Positions 42,172 to 49,819 are shown, numbered from the stretch's first letter. The stretch is DNA of 64,000 bases from Clostridiales bacterium (GCA_015056205.1 SVGS01000001.1:62001-126000), one strand, 5' to 3'. The notes: generated from the letters alone by a model not told the origin. Program-made: numbers and translations.

Positions 42172-42245
42172 ATTATGCCGGGCATGACACAATCCTTTCC
42201 GGTGAAAGCATACTCCCGTTGAGATCAAAGATGAATCTGGCAAAT

Positions 42246-42280
42246 AAAAACCCGGAATCCTTAATTATCAAGGATCCGGG
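42246..42280 (-). terminator. Terminator of the tRNA-Met pair
   Basis: Reverse-strand CCCGGATCCTT (42280-42270) pairs with AAGGATTCCGGG (42262-42251) with one bulge, followed by TTTTT. Confidence 0.85.
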
Positions 42281-42284
42281 AAAG

Positions 42285-42358
42285 TGGCTCAAATAGGACT
42301 CGAACCTATGACACTCCGGGTATGAACCGAATGCTCTAGCCAACTGAGCTATTGAGCC
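42285..42358 (-). tRNA. tRNA-Met (CAT), elongator
   Basis: The reverse strand folds as a 74-nt tRNA. It has a GGCTCAA/TTGAGCC acceptor stem, D arm AGCTCAGTTGGCTAGAGC, anticodon loop TTCATAC (anticodon CAT), a GGTTCGAGTCC T arm and discriminator A. The 3' CCA is not encoded. The normal paired first base (G1-C72) and close similarity to clostridial elongator tRNA-Met separate it from the initiator. A lysidine-modified tRNA-Ile(CAU) is an alternative that sequence alone does not fully exclude. Confidence 0.92.
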
Positions 42359-42362
42359 AAAG

Positions 42363-42435
42363 TTGCGGGGGAGGGATTTGAACCCCCGACCTCCGGGTTA
42401 TGAGCCCGACGAGCTGCCAACTGCTCCACCCCGCG
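42363..42435 (-). tRNA. Initiator tRNA-fMet (CAT)
   Basis: This 73-nt tRNA lies upstream of the elongator gene on the reverse strand. Its acceptor is CGCGGGG/CCCCGCA with the unpaired C1-A72 that marks bacterial initiators. The anticodon stem has three consecutive G-C pairs (CGGG CTCATAA CCCG), and the discriminator is A. No CCA is encoded. Only 4 bp separate it from the next tRNA, so the two are co-transcribed. Confidence 0.95.
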
Positions 42436-42466
42436 TCACGACCGCCCCTCACAGGCGACATGATGT

Positions 42467-42495
42467 ATTCTATATAAAAAGCAGACAAAAGTCAA
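42467..42495 (-). promoter_or_regulatory. Promoter of the tRNA-Met pair
   Basis: Reverse-strand TTGACT (42495-42490) and TAGAAT (42472-42467) are separated by 17 bp, about 30 bp before the initiator tRNA. The 42496-42597 stretch beyond it shows nothing else that I can identify. Confidence 0.75.
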
Positions 42496-42597
42496 GCCTT
42501 TTTTTCGCTTTTTTCACATTCATCCATGCCGTTGCACAGGGTTAACGCAAAAACCGCCGGAGACGCCGGAAACCGGTGAGGATACGGCAGCTCCGAT

Positions 42598-42626
42598 TTG
42601 AGAAAAGCGCTGTTTTCTGCTAAAAT
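42598..42626 (+). promoter_or_regulatory. Promoter of the second lipid kinase gene
   Basis: TTGAGA (42598-42603) and TAAAAT (42621-42626) are separated by 17 bp. Confidence 0.6.
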
Positions 42627-42664
42627 GGGTTTGTCTGTTACAGAGACGGGTACAATGGACAGAA

Positions 42665-43552
42665 ATGAAGGCAAACGGTATGATGTGGATTATTGCGAAT
42701 GAAAACGCGGGAAGCGGTTCGGGAAAAACAATGCTCGAAAGAACGAAGGAGCTGCTGCAGCAAAAAAATATTCCGTTTCAGGTTAAAACAACGGTTCATC
42801 CCGGCGATGCGGGGAAATATGCCGACGAGGCCATGAATCAGGGGATCCGGGATCTGATCTGTCTGGGGGGAGACGGAACGAATTTTGAAATAATCAACGG
42901 ACTGGCCGGAAGATTCGCTTCACTCTATTTTGTTCCCTGCGGGACCGGTAATGATTTCATAAAAATGTTCGGTTATCCCGGGGATCCGATCCGGGCCCTG
43001 GAATGCCAGCTCAACGGGATTCCAAGCCGAATTGATATAGGGAAAGCCAATGACCTTTTCTTTTTGAATGTGTCCGGCAGCGGTTTCGATGTGGAAGTGC
43101 TGAAACAGGCAGCACGGTATAAACATCTGGGGCAGGGGATCCTTCCTTATCTGCTTGGTATTTTCTCCGCGCTGAAACATTTCAGCCCTCTGCCTGTCGA
43201 AATGACGGTGGACGGTAAAACCGAAAAGAAGGAAGTTACCATCTTTTCAGTCGGGAACGGAGCTTATATCGGAGGCGGAATGAAAGCTGTTCCCGGTGCA
43301 AAAACAGACGACGGTCTGTTTGATGTGGTGGTTGCGGACCGGATGAGCACTCTTTCCATTCTTCGTTTCCTGAAGAAGTTTATCGCCGGAAAACATACGA
43401 CACTGAAGGAGATTCACTGTCTGCGGTGCAGTGAACTGACAGTGAGGTGCCCCGGAATGACGGTCGATCTGGACGGAGAGCTGATTCCGATGGATGAAGT
43501 GCATTATGAGCTGATTCCCGGAGCGGTTGAAATCAGGATTCCGGTGGGATGA
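42665..43552 (+). CDS. Diacylglycerol kinase-family lipid kinase (second copy)
   Basis: The 295-residue protein belongs to the same catalytic family as the one at 21.4 kb. It has NENAGSGSGK near the N-terminus, LGGDGTNFEIINGL (nucleotide loop) and PCGTGNDFIKM. The canonical second motif GTGNDF is better kept here than the GSTNDF of the other copy. Its lipid substrate cannot be read. The start is uncertain: ATG 42665 has a poor ribosome site, and ATG 42680 has AAGG upstream and loses only five residues. The first paralogue is clearly divergent, so the two likely have different substrates. Confidence 0.88.
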   Translation: MKANGMMWIIANENAGSGSGKTMLERTKELLQQKNIPFQVKTTVHPGDAGKYADEAMNQGIRDLICLGGDGTNFEIINGLAGRFASLYFVPCGTGNDFIKMFGYPGDPIRALECQLNGIPSRIDIGKANDLFFLNVSGSGFDVEVLKQAARYKHLGQGILPYLLGIFSALKHFSPLPVEMTVDGKTEKKEVTIFSVGNGAYIGGGMKAVPGAKTDDGLFDVVVADRMSTLSILRFLKKFIAGKHTTLKEIHCLRCSELTVRCPGMTVDLDGELIPMDEVHYELIPGAVEIRIPVG

Positions 43553-43594
43553 TTCCGGCTGATCAAGTCAATGGTTCTTCCGTATTGCGCGGGC

Positions 43595-43623
43595 TTGTTT
43601 CCGAACAAAGATGCGTGTATAAT
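43595..43623 (+). promoter_or_regulatory. Promoter of the deaminase and regulatory gene run
   Basis: TTGTTT (43595-43600) and a perfect TATAAT (43618-43623) are separated by 17 bp. Confidence 0.7.
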
Positions 43624-43673
43624 AAAAAAGGTTTGATTTCAGCGAAAAACCAATAAACGGGGGTGGAGCCTTG

Positions 43674-44135
43674 ATGGACAAATGGGACGACCGTTTTATG
43701 CAATTGACGTATACAATTGCAGGATGGTCCAGCTGCTTTCGAGCCGGCCGGAGTATAGGCTGCGTCATCGTGAAGGATAAACGAATTATGACCACCGGAT
43801 ATAACGGGGCGCCGGCGGGTATCCGTACATGCAGGGAAAAGGGTGAATGCCTGCGCGATAAGCTGGGAATTCCCAGCGGCACCCGAATGGAAACCTGCTA
43901 TGCGGTTCACGCGGAGCAGAATGCCATTGTTCAGGCGGCAAAGCTGGGCGTTTCCATCGATGGGGGGACGCTGTACTGTACGCACCAGCCCTGCTCCATG
44001 TGCTGCAAAATGATTATTAACAGCGGGATCCGAAGAGTTGTATACAAAGAAGGATATCCCGATGACTTTACACTGGAGCTTTTTGCAGAAGCGGGTGTTC
44101 AGCTCGAACGATATGAAAAAGAGCTGATCGGGTAA
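43674..44135 (+). CDS. dCMP deaminase-like zinc enzyme (ComEB family)
   Basis: The 153-residue cytidine/deoxycytidylate deaminase-type protein has the zinc- and water-binding HAEQNAIVQAA near residue 80 (His and catalytic Glu) and PCSMCCKMI near 110 (two zinc cysteines). An early SIGCVIVKDKRIMTTGYNGAPAG region, typical of dCMP deaminases, also carries extra cysteines. The expected reaction is dCMP to dUMP for thymidylate synthesis. ATG 43674 is chosen over TTG 43671 because GGTGGAG is 5-6 bp upstream. Related ComEB proteins sit with competence genes elsewhere, but no such neighbours are here. Confidence 0.9.
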   Translation: MDKWDDRFMQLTYTIAGWSSCFRAGRSIGCVIVKDKRIMTTGYNGAPAGIRTCREKGECLRDKLGIPSGTRMETCYAVHAEQNAIVQAAKLGVSIDGGTLYCTHQPCSMCCKMIINSGIRRVVYKEGYPDDFTLELFAEAGVQLERYEKELIG

Positions 44136-44184
44136 CTCCGGTTCCGGACAACCGGAGATTTGAAAAAGAGGAGACCGGAAATCA

Positions 44185-44964
44185 ATGAGATATCATATTG
44201 ATACCATTCCGATCTGGGACGCGGTCAAGCTGGACGGAGAATGCCCTTTATGCGCCCTCGAGCGGAAGACGGAGCTTGGAGAAGCAGAGCGGTATCTGGG
44301 CGCATCCGTTATGGAGCCGGACATCCGGATTAAGGTTAACGACCGGGGCTTTTGCCGGAAGCATCATCAGATGCTGTTTTCCATGAGCAACCGCCTCGGA
44401 CACGCGCTGATGCTGGAAAGCCATACCATCGAAAACCGGAAAAAGACCTCCCAGATCTTTGAAAAAATGAACCGGGCGGCGGATCAGCTGATCAATGCAG
44501 GCCTGGGGGACAAACTGAACGGAAAGACGAAAAACGCGGCGGCTGTGATTACCGGGGAAGCCGATAAACTGACGCAATTATCTGAAACCTGCCTGATGTG
44601 CGACACCATCCGGGAGAACATGCTGCGGTATCTGCACACTTTTTTCCATCTGTATAAACAGGACAAGGATTTCAGCTCCCGGATCGCCGGCGGAAAAGGA
44701 TTTTGTCTTCCGCATACCGGACAGCTGATTGCGGTCGCCGCGGAGGAACTGAACAGCCGGGAACTGGGAGAGTTTATCCGGATGATCACCCGGATCGAAG
44801 CGGAGAATCTTGACCGGATTCAGGAGGATATCTCCTGGTTTATCAAAAAGTTTGACTACCGGTATGAATCGGAATCCTGGAAAAACAGCAGGGACGCGGT
44901 AGAAAGAACCGTCAACAAGACCAGAGGCTGGTGCGTGGGAAAGGAACCGGTACCGGAAGAGTAA
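44185..44964 (+). CDS. Cysteine-rich protein with a duplicated CxxC...CxxH module (DUF6062-like)
   Basis: The 259-residue cytoplasmic protein contains an internal duplication. C20-x2-C23 followed by C57-x2-H60 is repeated as C136-x2-C139 followed by C174-x2-H177, with 33 or 34 residues between the pairs. Each unit could bind one metal or an Fe-S cluster. Surrounding sequence is helical and charged. The DUF6062 label is from memory. It lies just upstream of a hydrogenase regulatory module in the same direction (49 bp after the deaminase, 35 bp before the next gene), so a redox- or metal-sensing role is possible but unproven. Confidence 0.75.
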   Translation: MRYHIDTIPIWDAVKLDGECPLCALERKTELGEAERYLGASVMEPDIRIKVNDRGFCRKHHQMLFSMSNRLGHALMLESHTIENRKKTSQIFEKMNRAADQLINAGLGDKLNGKTKNAAAVITGEADKLTQLSETCLMCDTIRENMLRYLHTFFHLYKQDKDFSSRIAGGKGFCLPHTGQLIAVAAEELNSRELGEFIRMITRIEAENLDRIQEDISWFIKKFDYRYESESWKNSRDAVERTVNKTRGWCVGKEPVPEE

Positions 44965-44999
44965 TCGGATCATATAAACAGATACGGAGGAAAATGCGG

Positions 45000-45362
45000 A
45001 TGACGATTCGGGAAGTCGCGGAAATCGTGGAAGGGAAGATTCTGACAGGCGGAGACCGGATGGAAGAACCGGTGGATACGGCCTGCGGTTCCGATCTGAT
45101 GAGTGATGTGCTGGCCTTTGTGAAAGAGAAGACGGTTCTGATTACCGGTCTGATCAATCCGCATGTGGTCAGAACCGCCGAGATGCTGGATATTACCTGT
45201 ATTGTGTTTTCCCGGGGAAAGATACCCGGCGACGAGATTCTGGAAATGGCGGACGAAATCGGCATTACGGTCATTTCGAGTCCGCTGACAACCTATACGG
45301 CCTGCGGTGAGCTCTATATCCACGGTTTACCCGGCACCAAGAAAAAGCAGGAGGGGGTGTAA
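45000..45362 (+). CDS. DRTGG-domain-like protein 1
   Basis: The 120-residue protein resembles the DRTGG domain found next to [FeFe] hydrogenase genes and in phosphotransacetylase-like proteins. It starts MTIREVAEIVEGKIL and has VDTACGSDLMSDVLAFVKE with a single Cys, then an Ile/Val-rich fold ending in TTYTACGELYIHGL. GGAGG at 44986-44990 is 9 bp from ATG 45000; ATG 44994 is too close. It has a paralogue two genes downstream (47144), and the two flank the sensory hydrogenase. A ligand-binding or regulatory role is assumed from family and position. Confidence 0.75.
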   Translation: MTIREVAEIVEGKILTGGDRMEEPVDTACGSDLMSDVLAFVKEKTVLITGLINPHVVRTAEMLDITCIVFSRGKIPGDEILEMADEIGITVISSPLTTYTACGELYIHGLPGTKKKQEGV

Positions 45363-45365
45363 AAC

Positions 45366-45791
45366 GTGGCGGTACTGCTGGAAAAAAGCTTCCCGGTGGA
45401 AGCCGGCGCTTATACCACAGCCGGAGAAGCATCCACCACGATCAAACGCACCCTGAAGCAGCTGGGAATCAGCGCCGATGTGCTGCGCCATGTTTCCGTT
45501 GCATGTTACGAGGTAGAGCTGAACCTGGTGATCCACAGTCTGGGCGGAACGCTGACCCTACTGGTGGATCCGGAGAAGGTGACGCTGATTTCCAAAGACA
45601 TCGGCCCGGGAATTCCGGATATTGACAAAGCGATGACGGAGGGGTTCTCCACGGCGAATGAAGAAGCGAGGACGCTTGGATTTGGCGCCGGCATGGGGCT
45701 TCCCAACATGAAACGGAACGCGACAGAGTTTGACATTCAAAGCGAAGTGGGCGTTGGCACAACGATTACCATGTCTTTTGCGCTGAAATGA
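45366..45791 (+). CDS. GHKL ATPase, anti-sigma-factor (RsbW/SpoIIAB)-like
   Basis: The 141-residue protein is a single HATPase_c domain. It has an N box (CYEVELNLVIHS), DIGPGIPDI (G1) and GFGAGMGLPNMKRNA (G2), and no dimerisation or His-phosphorylation region. It is therefore like an RsbW-type serine kinase/anti-sigma factor rather than a histidine kinase. AGGAGGGGG precedes GTG 45366. It lies 3 bp after the DRTGG gene and ahead of the sensory hydrogenase, as in other Clostridia that carry this cluster (family knowledge). The target protein is unknown. Confidence 0.85.
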   Translation: MAVLLEKSFPVEAGAYTTAGEASTTIKRTLKQLGISADVLRHVSVACYEVELNLVIHSLGGTLTLLVDPEKVTLISKDIGPGIPDIDKAMTEGFSTANEEARTLGFGAGMGLPNMKRNATEFDIQSEVGVGTTITMSFALK

Positions 45792-45834
45792 CCCGGTACG
45801 CTTTCACATTCCGAAAGGATGAGAACTGAAAAAG

Positions 45835-47130
45835 ATGGAAACGAAGCGATTTCATTCAGTCAGACTGGAAGGGGATAAGTGCAGGGGGTGCACGAACTGT
45901 CTGAAGCGATGCCCGACAGAAGCAATCCGGGTCAGAGGAGGCCGGGCTCACATTATTGATGAACGATGCATCGACTGCGGGGAATGCATTCGTGTCTGCA
46001 GCTATCATGCGAAGGTGGCGGTGACCGATCCGCTGAGCTCGATCAGCCGTTTTCGCTATAAAATCGCCCTGCCTGCACCCAGCCTGTATGGTCAGTTCAA
46101 GGAACTGAGAGGAATCAGCCAGGTGCTGAACGGACTGAAGCAGATGGGCTTCGACGAGGCGTTTGAAGTCGCGCGCGGAGCGGACGTTGTCAGCCGCGCT
46201 ATCCGCGAAAGGCTGAGGAATCCCGATCTGCCCAGGCCGGTCATCTCCAGCGCCTGCCCCGCCATTGTCCGGCTGATCCAGGTCCGTTTTCCCGACCTGA
46301 TCGATCATATCGTGGATGTGCGGCAGCCGATGGAAGTGGCCGCGATGATTGCGAAGCGGGAATTTGCGCGGACGCATCAGGTGCCCGAATCGGAAATCGG
46401 ATGCTTTTTTATTACCCCTTGTCCGGCAAAGGTGACAGCGGTGCGGAATCCGATCGGCCATGAAACCAGCGCCGTGGACGGAACGATTTCCGTTTTGGAG
46501 ATTTATGGCCTGCTGAGCAGTCAGATCCGAAACGCACCGGTGGATATTACGATCGAAACCGCATCGGATCTTGGCGTGGGATGGGCCAAAAGCGGAGGAG
46601 AATGCAGAGCTGTCAGCCCGGAAAACAGCCTGGCGGTAGATGGAATTGAGAACTGCATCCGAGTACTGGAAGAAATTGAGGACAACAGGCTGCGCGGGCT
46701 TGAATTCTTCGAGGGCGCTGCCTGCACCGGCGGGTGCGTCGGCGGACCGCTGAATTTTGAAAACAATTATGTGGCCCGGTCGAATGTCGGCAGACTCAGC
46801 AGCAGAACGGCGGATCCGGATCTGAATGTGGACAGCGGACTGATGACGAAATATGACCTGTATGACAGCAGCCGGATTCTTCCCAATACCGCGATGAAAC
46901 TGGATGACGATCTGATCGAGGCGATGCGCAAGATGGATCGCATTGAAACAATCTATAAAGAATTGCCCGGTTACGACTGCGGAAGCTGCGGAAGTCCGAC
47001 CTGCCGCACATTTGCGGAGGACATCGTTCAGGGAGCGGCAACGCAGATGGACTGTATTCATAAAATGAAGGAACAGCTGAGAATTATGGCACAGCAGATG
47101 GTCAATCTGGCACAGACAACGAGAGAGTAA
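45835..47130 (+). CDS. Putative sensory [FeFe] hydrogenase (HydS-like)
   Basis: The 431-residue protein has two N-terminal [4Fe-4S] sites (CRGCTNCLKRCP and CIDCGECIRVCS). An H-cluster domain follows with SSACP (Cys141), TPCPAK, and ACTGGCVGG. All four expected H-cluster cysteines are present, but the neighbouring proton-relay Cys is Ala140. A C-terminal Fe-S domain (YDCGSCGSPTC...) and a helical tail come last. There is no PAS or kinase domain. This pattern fits group C/D-type hydrogenases thought to be sensors rather than bulk H2 catalysts (family inference). Its neighbours are DRTGG, GHKL ATPase and PHP proteins. Confidence 0.86.
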   Translation: METKRFHSVRLEGDKCRGCTNCLKRCPTEAIRVRGGRAHIIDERCIDCGECIRVCSYHAKVAVTDPLSSISRFRYKIALPAPSLYGQFKELRGISQVLNGLKQMGFDEAFEVARGADVVSRAIRERLRNPDLPRPVISSACPAIVRLIQVRFPDLIDHIVDVRQPMEVAAMIAKREFARTHQVPESEIGCFFITPCPAKVTAVRNPIGHETSAVDGTISVLEIYGLLSSQIRNAPVDITIETASDLGVGWAKSGGECRAVSPENSLAVDGIENCIRVLEEIEDNRLRGLEFFEGAACTGGCVGGPLNFENNYVARSNVGRLSSRTADPDLNVDSGLMTKYDLYDSSRILPNTAMKLDDDLIEAMRKMDRIETIYKELPGYDCGSCGSPTCRTFAEDIVQGAATQMDCIHKMKEQLRIMAQQMVNLAQTTRE

Positions 47131-47143
47131 GGAGGCCGGCAAT

Positions 47144-47497
47144 ATGACGATTAAGGAATTGACCGAACTGATTGAAGGAGCGGATCTGACACCGGACGCT
47201 GAGAAGGACGCAACGGTAACCTGCGGCTATACCTGCGATCTGCTGAGCTGGGTGATGGCTCACGGCGCGGCCGGAATGGCATGGGTTACCGTACAGACCC
47301 ATATGAATGTGATTGCGGTCGCAAGCCTGATGGAGATGGCGGCCGTCATCATTCCGGAAGGAATCGAAATGGAGGAGCCGAGTCTGGCAAAGGCCAGGGA
47401 AGAAGGCATCAATGTGCTGTCCACCAGGCTGACGTCCTATGAAGTCTGTGCCAGACTGGCAGCAGCCGGTCTGCCCGGAAAAAATCGGGAGGAATAA
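47144..47497 (+). CDS. DRTGG-domain-like protein 2
   Basis: This 117-residue paralogue of the protein at 45.0 kb starts MTIKELTELIEG and continues with TVTCGYTCDLLSWVMA. It shares the shift of an aligned Cys-Gly followed by Asp-Leu-Leu-Ser, and an Ile/Val-rich middle, and ends near LTSYEVCARLAAAGL. It keeps three cysteines, two of them in CGYTC. The gene follows the sensory hydrogenase by 13 bp with AAGGAGG upstream, and precedes a PHP gene by 3 bp. Function is unknown; the repeated pairing with the hydrogenase suggests a shared signalling role. Confidence 0.75.
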   Translation: MTIKELTELIEGADLTPDAEKDATVTCGYTCDLLSWVMAHGAAGMAWVTVQTHMNVIAVASLMEMAAVIIPEGIEMEEPSLAKAREEGINVLSTRLTSYEVCARLAAAGLPGKNREE

Positions 47498-47500
47498 GCA

Positions 47501-48190
47501 ATGTGGGCGGATTTGCATATGCATTCCTGCCTGTCTCCCTGCGCGGATGAGGATATGACTCCGGCAAATATCTGTGGCATGGCTCATATTAAGGGGCTGC
47601 AGGCGATTGCGCTGACGGATCATAATACAGGAAGAAATCTGCCATACGCGAAAGAAGCCGCGGATTATTACGGCCTGATCTTTATCCCCGGGATGGAAAT
47701 TACGACCCGGGAGGAAGTGCATCTGCTCGGATATTTTAAAGACGTCGATACAGCGGTCCGTGTCGGGGAAATTTTTACGGAACACCTGCCGAAAATGAAG
47801 AATAAGCCGGATTTTTTCGGTACACAGTACGTCATGAATACGGATGATGAGATCGTGGCGGTGGAAGACAGGCTGCTGATCGGAGCAACGGATCTTTCGC
47901 TGATGGAATGTACGGAGATTATCCGGTCCAACGGAGGCGCTGCGGTTCCAGCGCATATTAACCGGGGACACGGCCTTCTGGTCAATCTCGGCCTGTTTCC
48001 GGACAAACCTGATTTTCCGGTGGTTGAAGTGAGGCCGGAATTAGCGGTCAATGAAAAAATCATTGCCGGTAAACGGCAGCTTTGGTCATCTGACGCCCAT
48101 CATCTGGGAGATATTCTGGAAGCGGTCAGCGATGTTCCGGCTGAAAGGTTTTCGGCGGGAGGGCTGTTTGATTATCTGCGCGGATTATAG
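47501..48190 (+). CDS. PHP-domain phosphoesterase
   Basis: The 229-residue protein has a PHP fold with metal-binding motifs: ADLHMHSCLSPCADEDMTP near the N-terminus, ALTDHNTG, PGMEITTREEVHLLGYF, VPAHINRG, and WSSDAHHLGD near residue 190. Family members hydrolyse phosphoesters such as nucleotide 3'-phosphates or histidinol phosphate. Its substrate here is unknown. It is the last gene of the regulatory run and ends about 50 bp before the palindrome in front of the structural hydrogenase operon. Confidence 0.88.
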   Translation: MWADLHMHSCLSPCADEDMTPANICGMAHIKGLQAIALTDHNTGRNLPYAKEAADYYGLIFIPGMEITTREEVHLLGYFKDVDTAVRVGEIFTEHLPKMKNKPDFFGTQYVMNTDDEIVAVEDRLLIGATDLSLMECTEIIRSNGGAAVPAHINRGHGLLVNLGLFPDKPDFPVVEVRPELAVNEKIIAGKRQLWSSDAHHLGDILEAVSDVPAERFSAGGLFDYLRGL

Positions 48191-48243
48191 GGGATCATGC
48201 AGATACCGGCTTCTTTCCGATTCAGTTGCCGGCGTTATCAATA

Positions 48244-48259
48244 GTTAGTTTTAACTAAC
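48244..48259. promoter_or_regulatory. GTTAGTT-TT-AACTAAC inverted repeat upstream of the hydrogenase operon
   Basis: Two 7-bp perfect arms are separated by TT. It lies about 32 bp upstream of the probable -35 of the hydC gene. It has the form of a dimeric regulator site, but I cannot match it with confidence to Rex or another known factor. Confidence 0.6.
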
Positions 48260-48290
48260 ACAATTTGATAAAAAAAAGGCCGCAAAACCC

Positions 48291-48319
48291 TTTTCACAGC
48301 AGAGTAATTATGTTAAAAT
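48291..48319 (+). promoter_or_regulatory. Probable promoter of the hydrogenase operon
   Basis: TTTTCA (48291-48296, weak) and TAAAAT (48314-48319) are separated by 17 bp, about 75 bp before ATG 48396. A weak -35 box suggests activator dependence or regulation. Confidence 0.5.
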
Positions 48320-48395
48320 GAACAGGTTGGAAATGCGGGGATACCGCTGTTTTATCTGTATTGATGAATCCAATAGTAAGGAGGTCAAAGACTCT

Positions 48396-48872
48396 ATGCC
48401 TGACAAGAAGGAAAAGTATGCGCTGCTCCAGAAGGCGATCGAAAAGCACAAAGGAGAGCGCGGCGCTGTGATGCCTGTACTGCAGGAGGCCATGTCTATC
48501 TTCGGTTATGTTCCGCAGGATGTGCAGCAGATGATCGCGGACGGACTGGGTGTTACCCTGTCGGAGGTGTACGGCGTTTCCACTTTCTATTCCCAGTTTT
48601 CTCTGGAACCCAAAGGGGAGCACGTGATCGGTGTCTGTCTCGGAACGGCATGCTATGTCAAGGGCAGCCAGAAGATCCTCGATAAGATCAGTGAAGAGCT
48701 GAAAATCGAGCCCGGCCGGACGACACAGGATGGTCTGTTTTCTCTGAATGCGACCCGCTGCCTCGGCGCGTGCGGCCTGGCTCCCGTAATGATGATTGGG
48801 GAAGAGGTCTACGGCCGCCTGACTCCCGATCAGGTTCCTGCGATTCTGGACAAGTACCGGAAAGCCGAATAA
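48396..48872 (+). CDS. hydC: NuoE-like [2Fe-2S] subunit of the bifurcating hydrogenase (HydC/HndA type)
   Basis: The 158-residue protein has the NuoE fold: YGVSTFYSQFSLEP, GVCLGTACYVKG and TRCLGACGLAP. The four cysteines of the [2Fe-2S] cluster are in CLGTAC and CLGAC. The start is ATG 48396, with AGGAGGT 10 bp upstream; the frame continues upstream to 48318 but without a ribosome site. It is the smallest subunit of the hydrogenase complex in other Clostridia and Thermotoga, where it passes electrons to the NuoF-like subunit. The operon then encodes an ATPase, a second [2Fe-2S] protein, hydB and hydA. Confidence 0.92.
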   Translation: MPDKKEKYALLQKAIEKHKGERGAVMPVLQEAMSIFGYVPQDVQQMIADGLGVTLSEVYGVSTFYSQFSLEPKGEHVIGVCLGTACYVKGSQKILDKISEELKIEPGRTTQDGLFSLNATRCLGACGLAPVMMIGEEVYGRLTPDQVPAILDKYRKAE

Positions 48873-48890
48873 GCAGCAGGAAAGCGAGGA

Positions 48891-49454
48891 ATGATCGTGC
48901 GTGACCTGAGCCTTCATCTGCTGGATCTGGTCCAGAACAGCATTACAGCCGGAGCGAATCTGATTACGATCCGGATTTCGCTTGACGAACAGAAGATGCT
49001 GACCATGGAGCTGATCGATGACGGCAGAGGAATGAATCCTGAACTGCTGAAGCGGGTCACCAGCCCGTTCGCGACTACGCGGACTACCCGTAAGGTCGGA
49101 CTGGGAATTCCGCTTATGAAGGAGAATGCCGAAAAGGCCGGCGGATCTTTTCAGCTGGAAAGCGAAGAAGGCGTTGGGACACGCTTAACCGTTGTAATGG
49201 ATACCGGGAATATCGACTGCCTGCCGCTGGGAGATCTGGAGGGTACGCTGCTCAGCCTGATGCTGACCAATCCGATGCATCCGGATTTTCTCTTCATCGG
49301 GAAGGCTCCGAAAGGAAGCTGCTCCTTTGACACGAGGGAAGTGCGGGCCACGCTGGGAAACGATATTCCGTTCAATGAGCCTTCGGTAGCCATGTGGCTG
49401 AAAGAAGCGCTGCACGAAGAAATGAACCCGATTTTTGGAGGTGTATTATTATGA
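48891..49454 (+). CDS. GHKL ATPase/kinase-like protein inside the hydrogenase operon
   Basis: The 187-residue protein starts with a HATPase_c domain: LHLLDLVQNSITAGAN (N box), DDGRGMNPE (G1) and KVGLGIPLMKENAEK (G2). It has a further C-terminal region of about 80 residues with no recognised domain. No histidine kinase dimerisation domain is present. It lies between hydC and the next [2Fe-2S] protein, whose ATG overlaps its stop by 4 bp. Insertion of such an ATPase in hydrogenase operons is seen in other Clostridia (family knowledge), but its target is unknown. The window's other GHKL protein (45366) differs in length and motif details. Confidence 0.85.
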   Translation: MIVRDLSLHLLDLVQNSITAGANLITIRISLDEQKMLTMELIDDGRGMNPELLKRVTSPFATTRTTRKVGLGIPLMKENAEKAGGSFQLESEEGVGTRLTVVMDTGNIDCLPLGDLEGTLLSLMLTNPMHPDFLFIGKAPKGSCSFDTREVRATLGNDIPFNEPSVAMWLKEALHEEMNPIFGGVLL

Positions 49455-49819
49455 AGTCTTTGGCTGATCTGCAAGCTATCCGCGCACGGACCCTGGAAAA
49501 CATCAACATGCGCAAGGATGAGGATGCCTGCCGCGTGATCATCGGCATGGCTACCTGTGGAATTGCTGCCGGAGCCCGTCCCGTCATGCTGGCGTTCATG
49601 GATGAAATCGCCAAGCGTAATCTGAAGCATGTGACTGTGAGCCAGACCGGCTGCATCGGCATGTGCCGGTATGAACCCATGCTGGATGTCGTTTTACCCG
49701 GCCAGGAGAAGGTCACCTACATCCATGTGAAACCTGAGATGGTTCCGCGGATTGTTTCAGAACACATTGTAAACGGTCATCCGGTGGAAGAGTACACCAT
49801 CGGCGCCGCGAAAGACTAA
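49451..49819 (+). CDS. Thioredoxin-like [2Fe-2S] ferredoxin-domain protein
   Basis: The 122-residue protein is of the thioredoxin-like [2Fe-2S] ferredoxin type, with GMATCGIAAGARP and SQTGCIGMCRYEPM. The cysteines at TCG, GC and MC give the usual four-Cys set only if a Cys near DEDAC is used, so one ligand is uncertain. In other complexes this domain is fused to HydB or stands alone as HydD-like; here it is separate. It starts 4 bp inside the ATPase gene after TTGGAGGTG and lies 27 bp before the NuoF-like gene. Confidence 0.85.
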   Translation: MKSLADLQAIRARTLENINMRKDEDACRVIIGMATCGIAAGARPVMLAFMDEIAKRNLKHVTVSQTGCIGMCRYEPMLDVVLPGQEKVTYIHVKPEMVPRIVSEHIVNGHPVEEYTIGAAKD

